Assembly: GCF_002278075.1 (NCBI RefSeq)
Contig: NZ_CP022990.1
Span: forward strand, 2,046,001-2,110,000
Direction of reading: 5' to 3'
Length of the DNA: 64,000 bases
Origin: Paraburkholderia aromaticivorans
GTDB taxonomy: Bacteria; Pseudomonadota; Gammaproteobacteria; Burkholderiales; Burkholderiaceae
Shown: positions 8,534-17,377 of the stretch, piece by piece
Layout: each line of letters opens with the position of its first letter
Position numbering within the stretch: the stretch's first letter is position 1
Made by a program: the position numbers and the translations under genes
Notes under the pieces: model-generated
What the model saw: only the letters and a program-made list of their open reading frames with translations
What the model was told of the DNA's origin: nothing
The model's database searches: none

Positions 8534-9456
8534 ACGAATTTCTACGCACGGGGCATTACATCGGCGGCGAGTGGTACGAGAGCGCCGGCATGTATGCCGT
8601 TTTGAATCCCGCGACCGGCGAAGTGGTGGCGCAAGTGGCGAAAGGGGGCGTGGCGGAAACCGCGCAGGCCATCGCGGCGGCTGAGCGCGCCTTTCCCGCA
8701 TGGCGCTCGCTGACCGCACAAGAGCGCAGCGCGCGCGTCAAACGCTGGGGCGAGTCGATGCGGGAGAACCGCGACGCACTGGCCGAACTGCTGGCGCTCG
8801 AGCAAGGCAAGCCACTTACCGAAGCCCGCAGCGAAGTCGGCTTCGCGGCCGGCTTATTCGAATGGTTCGCCGCGGAAGCAAAGCGCGCATGCGGCGAGGT
8901 GTTCCCGAGCCTCGATCCGAACTTGAAGATCAAGGTGACGCGCGAACCTGTTGGCGTGGTTGCGGCGATCACGCCGAGGAATGTCCCGCTCGCCGTGATC
9001 ACGCGCCAGGCCGGACCCGCGCTCGCGGCCGGCTGCACGATGGTGCTCAAGCCATCGGAAGACGCGCCGTTGTGCGCGCTTGCGTTGGCGGTGCTTGCGG
9101 AGAAAGCGGGCATCCCGCCGGGCGTGTTCAACATCGTCTCCGGCGATGCGGTCGCGATCGGCGGCGTACTCATCGAATCAGACGTGGTGCGCGAGCTGTG
9201 GTTCACCGGCTCGACGCGCGTACGCACACGTTGAAGAAGCTGTCGCTCGCACTTGGCGGCAACGCACGCTTCATCGTAGTCGACGACGCGGATCTCGACG
9301 CCGCCGCACAGGGCGCAATGGCTGCGGCATTCCGCAACACCGGGCAAACGTGTGTGTGCGAACCGCTTCTACGCGCAGGACGGCATCGACGATGCGTTCA
9401 CGCCCGCGTTGACGCAAGCGGTGCGCAAGATGCGCATAGGCAGCCTCGGACACTGA
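8530..9456 (+). pseudogene. gabD-like succinate-semialdehyde dehydrogenase, frameshifted and truncated
   Basis: The first frame (8530-9234) gives a normal aldehyde dehydrogenase N-terminus with YIGGEWYE, NPATGEV, ITPRN and LKPSEDAPL. After FTGSTRV near 9222 about two dozen bases seem missing and the homology resumes in another frame as [21 protein letters not shown] second shift near 9358, just after the catalytic-Cys motif GQTCVC, moves the homology ([14 protein letters not shown]) to a third frame that stops at 9456. The catalytic Glu of LELGG is Ala. The last third of the ~480-residue enzyme is absent. The family normally oxidises succinate semialdehyde in GABA catabolism; this copy cannot. 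Confidence 0.9.
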
Positions 9457-9847
9457 TCTTCAAGCCGATTTTCAATGCGCTTTGTTTGTGTCTCGTCATT
9501 CTGCAATGTTCTGCGTGACTGATTGCCACATTGTATCAATCGGTCATGACTCGATGCATTGATTCAGTACGCCTGAAAGACTCGCGGGACGGGCTTACGG
9601 CCTCCATTGATTTTTCAGATAAATCCGCTGAAATTTCGGAAAGGAGGCGATTTGTCTCATGTAACTTTGATATGGGACAACTTAATATCGCATTGTCTTG
9701 TACGTGAAAGACAGGTCAAAAGTTTAGAGCAGGAGATCTCGTATTCCTGAACTGAACTATTGGCGAGGTTGATGTGGCGATCCTTAGTCAATACAGGTAT
9801 CACTTTTTGAGTTGATTAGCTTTTCTTAGTATATTGGACCAAACGCT
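9457..9847 (+). promoter_or_regulatory. AT-rich region upstream of the fimbrial operon
   Basis: About 390 bp, clearly more AT-rich than its surroundings. It contains an interrupted palindrome TTGTCTCAT-N11-ATGGGACAA (9652-9680, one mismatch) and a TTAGTATA stretch at 9827-9834 just before the pilin gene. The base composition suits H-NS silencing plus a specific regulator. I cannot fix the promoter with confidence. Confidence 0.45.
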
Positions 9848-10408
9848 ATGAAGTTATCCCTCCCCGCAATCGCGATCGCAGCCGGCAGTTTGTTCGGTCT
9901 CGTGCCCCTTGGCGCCCATGCGGCGGATGGCACGATCTCCTTCACCGGCACCGTGACGGACAGCACGTGTTCGATCAACGCCAACGCGAGTGGCACCGCG
10001 GCTGACGTGTCGGTCCCGCTGGTACCGGTCCCGACCGGTTCGCTCGCCACCGCGGGCGCAGTGGCCGGTACGACGAACCCGACGGATCTGCAGCTGAATC
10101 TGACAGGCTGCAGCGGCACGGCCACGAAGGCGATTGCTCGCTTCGAAAACGGCGCCACGGTCGACCAGTCGAACGGCTACCTGTCGAACATGGGCGGCAC
10201 CGCGCAAAACGTGGATGTTCGTCTTCTCAACGCGCAGATGCAACCAATCAACATCACGACTGGCGCGAACAACGATATCTCGACGAACGCGGTAACCATC
10301 ACGGGCGGCACGGCAACCCTGCAGTATTTCGCGCAATATTACGCAACGGGCGTTGCGGCTCCCGGCACGGTCAGCTCGTCGGTTCAATACTCGATGGAAT
10401 ATCAGTAA
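9848..10408 (+). CDS. Fimbrial major subunit (pilin), chaperone-usher type
   Basis: The 186-residue precursor has a signal peptide ending AHA-ADG near residue 26. The mature protein has an N-terminal donor-strand-like segment (GTISFTGTVTDSTC), a pair of Cys residues about 60 apart (STCSIN and LTGCSG) for the immunoglobulin-fold disulfide, and the C-terminal beta-zipper motif with penultimate Tyr (VQYSMEYQ). These are classic type 1 pilin features. It is the first gene of the fimbrial operon; a strong hairpin follows it, as often seen where pilin must greatly exceed the assembly proteins. Confidence 0.9.
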   Translation: MKLSLPAIAIAAGSLFGLVPLGAHAADGTISFTGTVTDSTCSINANASGTAADVSVPLVPVPTGSLATAGAVAGTTNPTDLQLNLTGCSGTATKAIARFENGATVDQSNGYLSNMGGTAQNVDVRLLNAQMQPINITTGANNDISTNAVTITGGTATLQYFAQYYATGVAAPGTVSSSVQYSMEYQ

Positions 10409-10411
10409 GCG

Positions 10412-10468
10412 AAGGAGCGAAGGCCCGAGGCGCTCGCTACGCGAGCGCCTCTCTCGCGCTCCTTTTTC
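10412..10468 (+). terminator. Nested hairpin with T run after the pilin gene
   Basis: A perfect 11-bp stem, GAGGCGCTCGC and GCGAGCGCCTC with a TAC loop (10427-10451), sits inside an outer stem AAGGAGCG/CGCTCCTT, followed by TTTTT at 10463-10467. It would end most transcripts after the pilin gene or protect its 3' end. Confidence 0.8.
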
Positions 10469-10488
10469 TGGAATATTGACAGACAGGC

Positions 10489-10495
10489 TGTAATG
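10489..10495. repeat. Target-site duplication, left copy
   Basis: TGTAATG directly abuts the left end of the insertion element and is repeated exactly at the right end (12412-12418). Confidence 0.9.
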
Positions 10496-10529
10496 CTCGA
10501 GAGTGCCGAATTCAGGCGTGGTTTTTCGG

Positions 10530-11930
10530 CTATGTGCCCAGGCGGAACATCTCGAATGTGTCGGGGTCCTGCCTTTCTGCGATGAATTTTGCGAAGAAAT
10601 GGGTTTTGGCGCTATTCACGAGAAATTCGGGCAGGCATTGACGTAGTGCGTTGGCGACGACCAACTCCGATGGAGGGATGCCGGGGCGGATAGTGCGCAG
10701 CCAGGATCCAAAGGAACTCCAGACCTGTGAAGGGAACACCGCTGCCAGATAGTGAAGCAGTCCCTGACAGACGATGCCAGCGTGCATAAAGACGTGGTAC
10801 GCGTGGATCTTGCGCTTGACGGCGTTGCGGTACTCGAGTGACTCGCGATGAAGGTATTGATCGCCGTTTCGGCGGGCGAGCGGCTTCATGTCCTGCATCC
10901 AGAAGTGGTACGCGAATGTGCCGATCCGATGCACCGCCTGTTTGAAGCTGTACTCGATCTTGAAGCGCAATCCATACAGGCGGATGATCTCGACGGCATC
11001 CAGACTGAGGTCGGTGCACATCAGCAGACACGAACCCCTGCTTGGGTGAGTCACTGCCACGAAGCGAACCAGCTGACCGTACGCCGGCCACAGCAGATCG
11101 CAGACCCGATAGTGAATGGTGACATTGTGCTCGCCATAGACCGGACTGGGGGCGGATTGCAAGGCCTGGGGATCAGCCAGTAGCGATTTGAGTTTGATCT
11201 TCTCACCGTAGCGCCTGGGACGCCCCCGTTTGCGCGGTCCCTGCTGCACGTACGGGGCACAGGCGACTGCATTGGACTTCACGCGTGTGACCAGGTGGTT
11301 GTCCCGATCGCGCAGGCCTTTGACGATCTTGCCAGCAGCGTAGTAGGCATCGGCCACGAAGTAGAACGGCTGCTGCACCGAGACGATGCCAAGCAGCGAG
11401 ATCATCTTGTCGAGCAAGGTACGCCGATCGCGGTTGGACCACACCAGACCTTCGTGAATACGCACGGCCAGCGGTACGGCGAAGACGCTCTGGGCGGCCC
11501 GCACAAGCATACTGACCGCCTGCATCGAGTGCCCCATGATGTATTCGGGCTTGGTGTTGGAGTCGGACTGTTGATGCAGCAGCTTGACGCCGGGCATCTT
11601 CCTGCCGCTCTTGGCCACCTTGATGCCATCGCCGACCAAAACCAGTCGGCCATTGACGCGTAGCGGGTCAGGGAACAGGCGCAGCACCGTCTGGGTCCAC
11701 AGCGCTGAAAGCTGATCGAGCTGCACGGCGTCGCTATGCAGGCTGTCACGCAGCTTGTTGTACAGGGCTGGCCGCAGTTTGAGAGCCCGCACGATGCTGG
11801 TCACGCCCAGCAACTCGGTGCGCACAGTCAAGCCAGCGACGACAGTTGCGAACCACATGAAGCTGCGCAGGCGAGAAAACGCTGGGCGTAGCAGCCAGAT
11901 CGCGTCCCACCAAGCCGTCCAGAGTTTCAT
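10530..11930 (-). CDS. DDE transposase, IS4-like
   Basis: The 466-residue protein has an RNase H-like DDE core: first Asp in VLVGDGIKVAK near residue 101, second in FYFVADAYYAAG, and Glu in YGLRFKIEYSFKQ, which fits the Y-2-R-3-E part of the IS4 signature although the Lys is closer than usual. The segment SGRKMPGVKLLHQQSD after the first Asp is typical of a subgroup of these transposases. A basic stretch (RKRGRPRRYGEKIKLK) lies mid-protein. The frame is intact and within intact ends, so the element is probably still able to move. Confidence 0.88.
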   Translation of the reverse strand: MKLWTAWWDAIWLLRPAFSRLRSFMWFATVVAGLTVRTELLGVTSIVRALKLRPALYNKLRDSLHSDAVQLDQLSALWTQTVLRLFPDPLRVNGRLVLVGDGIKVAKSGRKMPGVKLLHQQSDSNTKPEYIMGHSMQAVSMLVRAAQSVFAVPLAVRIHEGLVWSNRDRRTLLDKMISLLGIVSVQQPFYFVADAYYAAGKIVKGLRDRDNHLVTRVKSNAVACAPYVQQGPRKRGRPRRYGEKIKLKSLLADPQALQSAPSPVYGEHNVTIHYRVCDLLWPAYGQLVRFVAVTHPSRGSCLLMCTDLSLDAVEIIRLYGLRFKIEYSFKQAVHRIGTFAYHFWMQDMKPLARRNGDQYLHRESLEYRNAVKRKIHAYHVFMHAGIVCQGLLHYLAAVFPSQVWSSFGSWLRTIRPGIPPSELVVANALRQCLPEFLVNSAKTHFFAKFIAERQDPDTFEMFRLGT

Positions 11931-12397
11931 TGTTGTTCTCTACATTATTTTGCACTACGAAGTATCGCATAGAATATGCAATATAGGCAGCACAAACGGC
12001 TCCTTCAAATCGAAAGACTCATTGAGACGATCAAGGCGATGCTCGCCGCGATAGATGAAAGACGCGCGGGGTCACTCACCCCCCCCCCATTGCAAGGCCC
12101 TCCCGAACCAGTTCGGGGCATACTGACAGACGAGCGATACGCGGGACAGGAAGATCCGCACTGAGTCCTTCGTGGGCGATGCGCTGAGCGATGTGAGCCC
12201 CTGCAAGTCAACTACGAGAGCATCAACAAGGCATTGATTGAGGAATAGAGCAACGTGAGTTTGATCACTGCCGCCTGACGATGAATCTGGTGCACGAAGG
12301 CAACCGGCCACGCCGGATCACATCACCAGGAAATGGATCGGTGTTCAGATGAAAAGCGCCGAGGCCGGAGCGAGTCCGAGAAAAAACAAGCGAGAAG
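11931..12397. other. Right-hand non-coding part of the IS element
   Basis: About 470 bp between the transposase start and the right inverted repeat. It holds a C9 homopolymer (CCCCCCCCC near 12079) and only short ORFs without ribosome sites. It probably carries the transposase promoter (minus strand). An outward promoter reading to the chaperone gene is possible but not evident. Confidence 0.5.
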
Positions 12398-12411
12398 TCG
12401 GCACTCTCGAG

Positions 12412-12418
12412 TGTAATG
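12412..12418. repeat. Target-site duplication, right copy, containing the chaperone start codon
   Basis: TGTAATG abuts the right end of the IS; its last three bases are the ATG of the chaperone gene. Confidence 0.9.
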
Positions 12419-13159
12419 AATCTGCTCAAAAAAATGCCGATAGGAATCGGCGTTGCATGTGCGCTGCTCGCTGGCAGCGCACATGCAAGCGTGACGATCG
12501 GCGGTACACGGGTGGTGTATCCGCTTGAGCAGCGGGAAGTGACGGTCAAGCTGGATAACGACAGCAAGGCACCATCGCTCGTGCAGGTCTGGATCGACGA
12601 CGGCAATACGGATGCCAAACCCGGCGAAATCAAAGTGCCGTTCGTGATCACGCCGCCGATTTTCCGCATGGATGCAAAAAAGGCGCAGACGTTGCGCGTG
12701 ATGTACACCGGCGAGCCCTTGCCTCAGGATCGCGAGTCGGTCTATTGGCTCAACGTGCTGGACATCCCGCCGAAGGCAGGCAGTGCGCCGGACGCCAATA
12801 CCTTGAGCCTGGCCTATCGCACACGCATCAAGATCTTCGTGCGGCCGGGCAAGCTACCCGGCAAGCCGGAAGACGCGGCCGCGCAACTGAACTGGAAAAT
12901 TGCCGCGTCGGCGGATGGCAAAGGTCAGGCGGTCAGCGTTTCGAATCCGACACCTTACTACGTGTCGTTCAGTGAGATCGACGTCGAAAGCAGCGGCCAC
13001 ACATTCAGGAACGAACAAGGCGGCATGGTTGCACCGCGCACTTCGGTGATCCTGCCGATCGCGAAGATGAATGCCGTCGCCGCGGGCGCGAAGGTGCGCT
13101 ACATCGCCATCAGCGACTACGGCGGCCCTATCAACGGCGACGCGCCTCTCGGCGAGTAA
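12416..13159 (+). CDS. Fimbrial periplasmic chaperone, PapD/FimC family
   Basis: The 247-residue protein has a signal peptide ending SAHA-SVTIGG. Domain 1 shows the family features: GTRVVYPLEQREVTVKLDND, FVITPPIFRMDAKKAQTLRVMYTG with the conserved Arg/Lys region, and ESVYWLNVLDIPP. Domain 2 contains LAYRTRIKIFVRP. It would bind pilin subunits by donor-strand complementation and pass them to the usher. The IS ends 4 bp before its ATG, so the original leader and ribosome site have been replaced by IS sequence (AAGTCGGCACTCTCGAG), which has no good Shine-Dalgarno. A second ATG at 12434 keeps most of the signal peptide but also lacks one. Expression may therefore be impaired. Confidence 0.88.
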   Translation: MNLLKKMPIGIGVACALLAGSAHASVTIGGTRVVYPLEQREVTVKLDNDSKAPSLVQVWIDDGNTDAKPGEIKVPFVITPPIFRMDAKKAQTLRVMYTGEPLPQDRESVYWLNVLDIPPKAGSAPDANTLSLAYRTRIKIFVRPGKLPGKPEDAAAQLNWKIAASADGKGQAVSVSNPTPYYVSFSEIDVESSGHTFRNEQGGMVAPRTSVILPIAKMNAVAAGAKVRYIAISDYGGPINGDAPLGE

Positions 13160-13255
13160 ACCAGGCCGCCACACCTGCCAGTTGCGCGGCAACCTGCCGC
13201 CCTTGGCCTACCCCTTTCTCGAACACGGCGTGCGTTGCACCGGCAGTGCACAGGG

Positions 13256-15943
13256 ATGATGCTCGCCTGCCGTAGGACATTGAATTCCGATCAGATCATG
13301 AAGGACTCACCCTGTCGCCGATCGTCCGCCTGCGGTGGTGAACTCGCTGGCGCGTTTGGGCTCACGCCCGTCGCCGCGGTGGCCACGTTAGCGTTCGCGG
13401 TGCTGGGCGGCCTTCAGCCAATGGGCGCTCAGGCATCCGAACCCGTTGAAGCGGGCGCGGCAGTGGAGTTCGACACCACATTTCTGCGCGTCGATCCGAA
13501 TACAACGGTGGATGTCACGCGCTTCTCGCGTGGCAACCCGGTATCTGAGGGCGTCTATTCCGTCGACCTGGTCGTCAACGGCATTCGTGTTGCGCGCCAT
13601 GATGTGCGGTTCGTGGCCGCGAGCGGAGCGATGACGGCGCGTCCTTGCTTCAGCCGGCAGATGCTGGAAACGCTTGGCGTGGACTTCGCCAAGGTCGCTG
13701 CGAGCCGTGAGGCGAAGGTGGCCGGAGCCGATGCCGCAGTGACCGGCGAATGCGTCGACCTCGCGGCGGCCGTGCCCGACGCGACGGCTGACTTCGACTT
13801 TGCGGAACAAAGGATTGCGCTCAGCGTGCCGCAAAAGTACATGCGAAACGCCGCGCGCGGTTACGTGCCGCCCGAGATGTGGCAGAACGGGGTCAACGCG
13901 GCTTTCCTGAGCTACAACGCGAATGCCTACCACACCGCCGGATCGGGTGTTGAATCGACTCAAAGCTATGTCGGTTTGAATGCCGGAGTGAACCTGGGCG
14001 CGTGGCACTTTCGGCATCAGTCGTCGGTAACCCAGCAGGCTGGCGCCGCCACGCAGTTCGACAACATTGCGACCTACCTTCAGCGTGACATCACCGCGAT
14101 GAAGTCGCAATTGACGGTTGGCGACGGCTACACGACCGGCGATGTGTTCGACAGCGTGCAATTTCGCGGCGCGCAGATCGCCACCGACGACCGCATGCTG
14201 CCCGAATCCCTGCGAGGCTACGCGCCGGTCGTGCGTGGCACGGCTGAATCGAACGCGCGAGTGACGGTTCGTCAGAACGGCCAGGTGATTTATGAAACCA
14301 CCGTCTCGCCGGGTCCGTTCGAGATCAACGACCTGTACGCAACCGGCTATGGCGGCAACCTGGATGTCACCGTCACCGAAGCCAACGGCCGCACGAAAAG
14401 CTTTACCGTGCCCTACGCCTCGGTCGCCCAGTCGTTGCGGCCCGGCACCACACGGTTTTCGGTCACCGCCGGCGAACTCCGTAATTCCACGCTCGAGACA
14501 AACCCGAATTTCGCGCAGTTCACGTTGCAGCGCGGCCTGACCAATCTGGTCACGGTCTATGGTGGCGCCGTGGCTGCTAACGGCTATGTGGCCGCCGACC
14601 TGGGCGCCGCGCTGAACACGAAGCTCGGCGCGCTCTCAGCCGACGTGACAGCAGCCCAAACGCAGGTTCCGGATCAGGGCACGTCGCGCGGCACCAGCCT
14701 GCGCATTGGTTACAGCAAGTTCATCGATCCGACCAACACGAACATTGCAATCGCGGCGTATCGCTATTCGACGGCCGGGTATATGAACCTGTCGGATGCC
14801 GCGTCCGTGCGTGATCTCGCTATGCATGGCGGCGATCCGGATTCGGTGTACAGGCAGCGCAACCGTTTTCAGGTCACGCTCAATCAGAATTTCAAGGAAT
14901 ACGGCACGGTCTTTCTGAACGCTTCCGCTCAGCAGTACTGGAATCGCAGTGGCAGCGATGTGTTCTACCAGGCCGGCTACAACAACCGTTTCAAGTACGG
15001 TACCTACAGTATCAGTGCAGGGCGCACACGTAGCTCGAACGGGTCAATGTCGGATCAGATCATGTTCAGCACCACATTGCCGCTCGGCCATGACCAGCAT
15101 TCGCCGCTGCTGACGACGAACCTCAGCAGTTCCGGCGGAAACACCAACCTGCAGGCCAACGTGAGCGGCTCGTTGGGCGAGCGCAACCAGTACTCGTACA
15201 GCGCGTATGGGGCGTACGGCGACGCTCCGGGCGCCAGCACGGCGAGCGCGGGCGCGAGCGGCACCTATCGCGCGCCGTACGCGCAGTTGACGGGATCGGC
15301 TAGCGGGGGCGCTGGATCAAGGCAGGTGTCGGCGGGTATCAGCGGGTCAGTCGTCGCGCATCCGGGGGGTGTCACGTTCTCGCAGACGGTGGGCGACACG
15401 TTCGGCGTGATCGAAGCACCGGGCGCCGCAGGCGCGAGCGTGACCAGTTCGCCAGGGGTCAAGCTCAATGGACGCGGCTTTGCGGTCGTTCCGTATCTGA
15501 CGCCGTATGGCATCAACACGGTGGATATCGATCCGAAGGGCACGTCGACCGATATCGAGTTCGAATCGACCTCGGAACAGGCAGTGCCGCGGCTGGGCTC
15601 AGTGGTGATGATCAGGTACAGGACCGTGACCGGACGCGCGGCGTTGATTCGTGCGCCGCAGCCTGGCGACAAGGCGCTGCCGTTCGGCGCGGACGTGGTC
15701 GACGGCAACGGCAAGACCGTCGGTATCGTCGCGCAGGACAGCCGGATTTTTGCGCGCGGGCTCGAGGATAAAGGCTCGCTGTTCGTGAAATGGGGCGCGT
15801 CGGCTTCTGAGCAATGCCGCATCGAGTACGTGTTGCCGAGGCAAACGGGCAATGCGGGAGCGGCCTACACGTCTGTGGAAGGGCATTGTATGGGTGGGAC
15901 GCCAACCGAAAACACGAACTTTGCTTCTGGCCGTACCAGGTAA
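13256..15943 (+). CDS. Outer-membrane fimbrial usher, PapC/FimD family
   Basis: About 895 residues from the ATG at 13256, which has CAGGG close upstream; an ATG at 13298 (MKDSPCRRSS) is an alternative and still leaves a signal peptide ending near GAQA. The mature N-domain begins VEFDTTFLRVDP. The barrel and plug region has typical SLRGYAPVVRGTAESNARVTVRQNGQ, IYETTVSPGPFEINDL and TVPYASVAQSLRPG. C-terminal domains end with a Cys pair (SEQCRIEY and VEGHC). It forms the export and assembly pore for the fimbria. It follows the chaperone gene by about 100 bp and precedes the adhesin. Confidence 0.9.
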   Translation: MMLACRRTLNSDQIMKDSPCRRSSACGGELAGAFGLTPVAAVATLAFAVLGGLQPMGAQASEPVEAGAAVEFDTTFLRVDPNTTVDVTRFSRGNPVSEGVYSVDLVVNGIRVARHDVRFVAASGAMTARPCFSRQMLETLGVDFAKVAASREAKVAGADAAVTGECVDLAAAVPDATADFDFAEQRIALSVPQKYMRNAARGYVPPEMWQNGVNAAFLSYNANAYHTAGSGVESTQSYVGLNAGVNLGAWHFRHQSSVTQQAGAATQFDNIATYLQRDITAMKSQLTVGDGYTTGDVFDSVQFRGAQIATDDRMLPESLRGYAPVVRGTAESNARVTVRQNGQVIYETTVSPGPFEINDLYATGYGGNLDVTVTEANGRTKSFTVPYASVAQSLRPGTTRFSVTAGELRNSTLETNPNFAQFTLQRGLTNLVTVYGGAVAANGYVAADLGAALNTKLGALSADVTAAQTQVPDQGTSRGTSLRIGYSKFIDPTNTNIAIAAYRYSTAGYMNLSDAASVRDLAMHGGDPDSVYRQRNRFQVTLNQNFKEYGTVFLNASAQQYWNRSGSDVFYQAGYNNRFKYGTYSISAGRTRSSNGSMSDQIMFSTTLPLGHDQHSPLLTTNLSSSGGNTNLQANVSGSLGERNQYSYSAYGAYGDAPGASTASAGASGTYRAPYAQLTGSASGGAGSRQVSAGISGSVVAHPGGVTFSQTVGDTFGVIEAPGAAGASVTSSPGVKLNGRGFAVVPYLTPYGINTVDIDPKGTSTDIEFESTSEQAVPRLGSVVMIRYRTVTGRAALIRAPQPGDKALPFGADVVDGNGKTVGIVAQDSRIFARGLEDKGSLFVKWGASASEQCRIEYVLPRQTGNAGAAYTSVEGHCMGGTPTENTNFASGRTR

Positions 15944-15964
15944 TCCAATTCGAGGAGTGATTAA

Positions 15965-17092
15965 ATGTCTGCGTTCGAATCCTGTCTGCGATGGTCTAGC
16001 CAAAACGTGGCAGCCTGCAAGACTTTGTCTTATGCGACTGCCGCGCGGCGTGGCCGCAATTCGCTTATTCGGCTTGCCGGAGCTCTCGTAGTACCGGGTT
16101 CCGCCTTGTTCGCCGCGCCCGCAGCGCACGCAGCACTTACCTGTCAGGCGAACGGTACAAACAATGTCATCACCGCGGGATCGATCTCCGTGCCTGCCAA
16201 TCCGCAGGTGGGTGCGACGATTGCCACGCTTGCACCTACGCAGTTTCAGGCGTCCTGCAAATTCCTGAATGCGGATCCGCCAGAAACGACTGCTACGTTT
16301 TGGCCGGTCTTTTCCAGTTCGCTACCCCCTGTATCCGGGTTTGCCGACGTGTACCAAACTAACGTTCAGGGTCTGGGAATCCGCTACACGTTTGACGCGC
16401 CGGCGTGCAACGCCAGCAATGCCCGGATGACCAATGGCCAGATCCAGTTGACCTGCCCGGTCAGCGGACCAATGGACGGACCGTATATGCCGATTAACAT
16501 TACGGTTACGCCGTCATTCGTTGCTACCGGAATAATACCGCTGGGTGCACGGACGCTTTCGACCGTGCCGTTGGTATCGATCTCCTATTGGACGTCCGAC
16601 GATCCAGCCAATGGATGGGATCAGCCACCGCTCTACACAGGCGCTGCGTCCGGCCGGATCGTTCACGCCTGTTCGATCAATCAGCCCAACGCTTCCGTTA
16701 CCCTGCCGACGGTCAACAGTAAGGCATTCTCGGCCGGCGTGGGCACGGTGGCGTCCCCCCAGCCGTTCTCGCTGATATTTTCATGTTCGAGCGGGGCGCA
16801 GGTGTCGATGGTTTTGACGGACAGCACGGATCCGTCCAATCGGTCGAATGTTCTCACCCCGACCGCGGACTCCACCGCAAAAGGGATCGGCCTTCAGATA
16901 TTGAATAACAAAGGCGCGCTGGTATCGTTCGGGCCGGACTCGTCGGAACCTTTTACGACCAATCAATGGGTCATCGGCGCGTCACCGAACGGCCCGCTGG
17001 AGGTGCCGTTGACCGCGCGATATATTCGAACGGGCGACGTAGTGCCCGGTACGATCAGAGCGCTCGCCACTTTCACCATGTCGTATCAGTAA
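15965..17092 (+). CDS. Two-domain fimbrial tip adhesin
   Basis: The 375-residue protein starts after a good GAGGAG site. A long, Arg-containing leader ends AAHA-ALTCQA near residue 57. An N-terminal lectin-like domain with several Cys (LTCQAN, ASCKF, PACNAS, LTCPV) is followed from about 230 by a pilin domain (HACSINQPNASVTLPTV, FSCSSGAQVSMVL) ending TFTMSYQ, the donor-strand docking end. This is the architecture of chaperone-usher tip adhesins. The ligand is unknown. A paralogue with the same C-terminal pattern lies at 23578-24603. Confidence 0.85.
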   Translation: MSAFESCLRWSSQNVAACKTLSYATAARRGRNSLIRLAGALVVPGSALFAAPAAHAALTCQANGTNNVITAGSISVPANPQVGATIATLAPTQFQASCKFLNADPPETTATFWPVFSSSLPPVSGFADVYQTNVQGLGIRYTFDAPACNASNARMTNGQIQLTCPVSGPMDGPYMPINITVTPSFVATGIIPLGARTLSTVPLVSISYWTSDDPANGWDQPPLYTGAASGRIVHACSINQPNASVTLPTVNSKAFSAGVGTVASPQPFSLIFSCSSGAQVSMVLTDSTDPSNRSNVLTPTADSTAKGIGLQILNNKGALVSFGPDSSEPFTTNQWVIGASPNGPLEVPLTARYIRTGDVVPGTIRALATFTMSYQ

Positions 17093-17099
17093 AGCTTTC

Positions 17100-17143
17100 G
17101 GGGCGGCCTCGCCGCAAGCTTGGCCGTCCCGACCGCCCCTTTT
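17100..17143 (+). terminator. Terminator after the fimbrial operon
   Basis: GGGGCGG (17100-17106) pairs with CCGCCCC (17133-17139) and is followed by TTTT, directly after the adhesin stop codon. The loop is long and may fold internally through GGCC segments. Confidence 0.65.
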
Positions 17144-17377
17144 CGATACACCAATCCCCATGACGTGTATCATTCGTTCCCTGCGCTGTTCTGCGCTGGC
17201 GGTTCCCGTATTGTCGAACGCTCGTTCGTGACCTGTTCCCACGCGGTCGAGTTGCCATTGTGACGCGGGCCGCCGGCCCAACTCCCGCAGCTCGACGCCG
17301 CCGCGCAAGGCGTGGCATACCGGCGGCCACAAGCCGCCGGGAACCGCCCGAACCCCTATCCGTGACCGCCAGACCCG

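Larger units (their letters stand above)
10496..12411 (-). mobile_element. Complete IS4-like insertion sequence, 1,916 bp
   Basis: The ends are inverted repeats: CTCGAGAGTGCCGAATTC at the left and, reversed, CTCGAGAGTGCCGACTTC at the right, 17 of 18 matching, with looser similarity beyond. Both ends abut exact 7-bp duplications TGTAATG, so the boundaries are firm and the insertion looks recent. One transposase gene on the minus strand fills most of it, with about 480 bp of apparently non-coding DNA on the right. The element separates the pilin gene from the chaperone, usher and adhesin genes. Confidence 0.9.

Noticed and set aside
11976..12164. 62-residue frame inside the IS right arm
   Set aside because: No ribosome site and includes the C9 run; more likely non-coding IS sequence.
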